5,587 nucleotides of DNA from Sphingomonadaceae bacterium (lineage in GTDB: Bacteria; Pseudomonadota; Alphaproteobacteria; Sphingomonadales; Sphingomonadaceae), in the NCBI GenBank assembly GCA_019245455.1, contig JAFARM010000109.1, positions 1 to 5,587 on the forward strand, read 5' to 3'. Within the stretch, counting starts at the first letter, position 1; the number at the start of each line of letters is the position of its first letter. The notes beneath the pieces are model-generated. The model was not told the DNA's origin. It was given only the letters and a program-made list of their open reading frames with translations, and searched no databases. Shown here one piece after another: positions 4,767-5,587 of the stretch. The position numbers and the translations under genes were made by a program.

Positions 4767-5587
4767 CCGAACTCCACGATCACCTGATCCACCGCCAGGC
4801 TGTCCCCCACCTTCACCGGCACCGCCTTCACCGTCGCCGCCTTTTCCGCGCGGAGGATGTTCTCCATCTTCATCGCCTCGATCGTCGCCACCGCTTGGCC
4901 CGCCTCGACGCGGTCGCCGGGCTGCACCGCCAGCGACACCAGCAAGCCCGGCATCGGGGACTGGACGAAGCGCGACCGGTCGGGCGGCACCTTGACCAGC
5001 ATATGCGCCGCGAGTTCCGCCGCGCGCGGGGTCAAAACGCGGAAGTCGGCGGCGCGCCCGCCGTGCGACAGGCGGTAGCCGACGCCGCGGCGGTCGACGG
5101 CGACCGCCACCTCTCCCGCGACGCCGCCGACCGTCTCGACGCGGGCGACGAACAGCGGCTCGCCGACGCGCCAGTCGGTGGTGACGCGGACCTCCGCCGC
5201 CACCTCGCCGCCGTCGGCACCGCCGCCGGAAGCGCCGATCAGCAGCTCGAAGGCGTCGCCGGTGGCGAGCACGTTGACCGGCACGCGCGTCGGCGGCGCG
5301 CCCGCCTCGTCGGCGCGGTATTCGACCACCCAATCCTCGCCGAACACCGCGCCGTGGCCGTTCAGCTGGCCGTCGATCAGCTGCGCGCGCTCGACCTCGA
5401 CCGCGTTCATCACCGCTGCCGCAGCGATCGTCACGGTCGCCCACGCGTCCGACGCCGGCGCGCCGTGGAACCCTTGCGGGTATTCCTCGGCGATGAACGC
5501 CGTCGTCACCTGCTCGCCGGCGACGAAGCGCGGGTGCGCCATGACCGCGCTCAGGAAGTCGATGTTGTGGCCGATGCCGCGGATCAG
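4763..5587 (-). CDS. pccA: Propionyl-CoA carboxylase alpha subunit (biotin carboxylase / biotin carrier), 3' part only
   Basis: The last 274 codons are present; the biotin-carboxylase domain lies beyond the right edge. The fragment opens with IRGIGHNIDFLSAVMAHPRF and continues to FIAEEYPQGF, the end of the biotin-carboxylase part in propionyl-CoA carboxylase. A middle region of about 170 residues corresponds to the BT (subunit-contact) domain. The biotinyl domain occupies about residues 207-274: SPMPG, then EAMKM with the biotinylated lysine (codon 4868-4870). It lies 34 residues before the C-terminus, the usual position in this family. The product carries carboxybiotin for conversion of propionyl-CoA to (S)-methylmalonyl-CoA with PccB, feeding odd-chain and branched-chain carbon into succinyl-CoA. 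The closely related methylcrotonyl- and acetyl-CoA carboxylase alpha subunits are the alternatives; the IGHNIDFLSAVM wording favours propionyl-CoA. Confidence 0.9.
   Translation of the reverse strand: MIRGIGHNIDFLSAVMAHPRFVAGEQVTTAFIAEEYPQGFHGAPASDAWATVTIAAAAVMNAVEVERAQLIDGQLNGHGAVFGEDWVVEYRADEAGAPPTRVPVNVLATGDAFELLIGASGGGADGGEVAAEVRVTTDWRVGEPLFVARVETVGGVAGEVAVAVDRRGVGYRLSHGGRAADFRVLTPRAAELAAHMLVKVPPDRSRFVQSPMPGLLVSLAVQPGDRVEAGQAVATIEAMKMENILRAEKAATVKAVPVKVGDSLAVDQVIVEFG

Noticed and set aside
4752..5444. Arg/Gly-rich minus-strand frame of about 230 codons overlapping pccA
   Set aside because: It is out of frame with the biotinyl-domain protein on the same strand and has no recognisable composition or motif.

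Overview
The window is GC-rich DNA, about 73% G+C in a line counted inside the ada gene. It comes most likely from an alphaproteobacterium, and the gene styles fit Sphingomonadales. Pointers are the propionyl-CoA carboxylase alpha subunit, a tRNA-Glu directly after recJ, a secreted D-aminoacylase-like amidohydrolase, and an Ogt domain of the standalone alphaproteobacterial type. The taxonomic call is inference from protein style, not from a marker gene.

Layout, left to right. The 5' part of a secreted amidohydrolase gene (minus strand) runs off the left edge. A 201-bp gap at 266-466 carries a 12-bp palindrome, an 11-bp palindrome, a repeated 10-mer and a weak terminator-like hairpin. Then come tRNA-Glu(UUC), recJ, and a small gene for an exported 151-residue protein, all on the minus strand. 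A 172-bp divergent gap leads to the plus-strand ada gene, which encodes a 406-residue Ada-type protein: a zinc/methyl-acceptor domain, an AraC HTH region, a linker built on three 27-bp tandem repeats, and an O6-alkylguanine methyltransferase domain. Between ada and the last gene lies a compositionally distinct islet (57 of 120 bases G+C at 4321-4440). It carries two small unrecognised plus-strand genes, of 34 and 91 codons, each with its own Shine-Dalgarno sequence. The right end is the 3' part of pccA (minus strand), converging on the islet.

How the genes work together. recJ (5'-3' ssDNA exonuclease) and ada (direct reversal of DNA alkylation and its own regulation) are both DNA-repair genes, but they are divergent and separated by an exported-protein gene, so no shared operon is claimed. 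pccA and the amidohydrolase are metabolic genes not linked to them.

Most interesting points: (1) the ada gene looks like a fusion in which an AlkA-type N-terminal module (Ada zinc domain plus AraC HTH) was joined to a formerly standalone ogt. The glycosylase domain is absent, its place is taken by a 27-bp repeat array, and a well-spaced internal ribosome binding site and ATG remain at the start of the Ogt domain. (2) The lower-GC islet holds a tiny aromatic-rich ORF and a charged helical ORF behind an extended -10 promoter candidate. No complete novel defence or mobile system was found.
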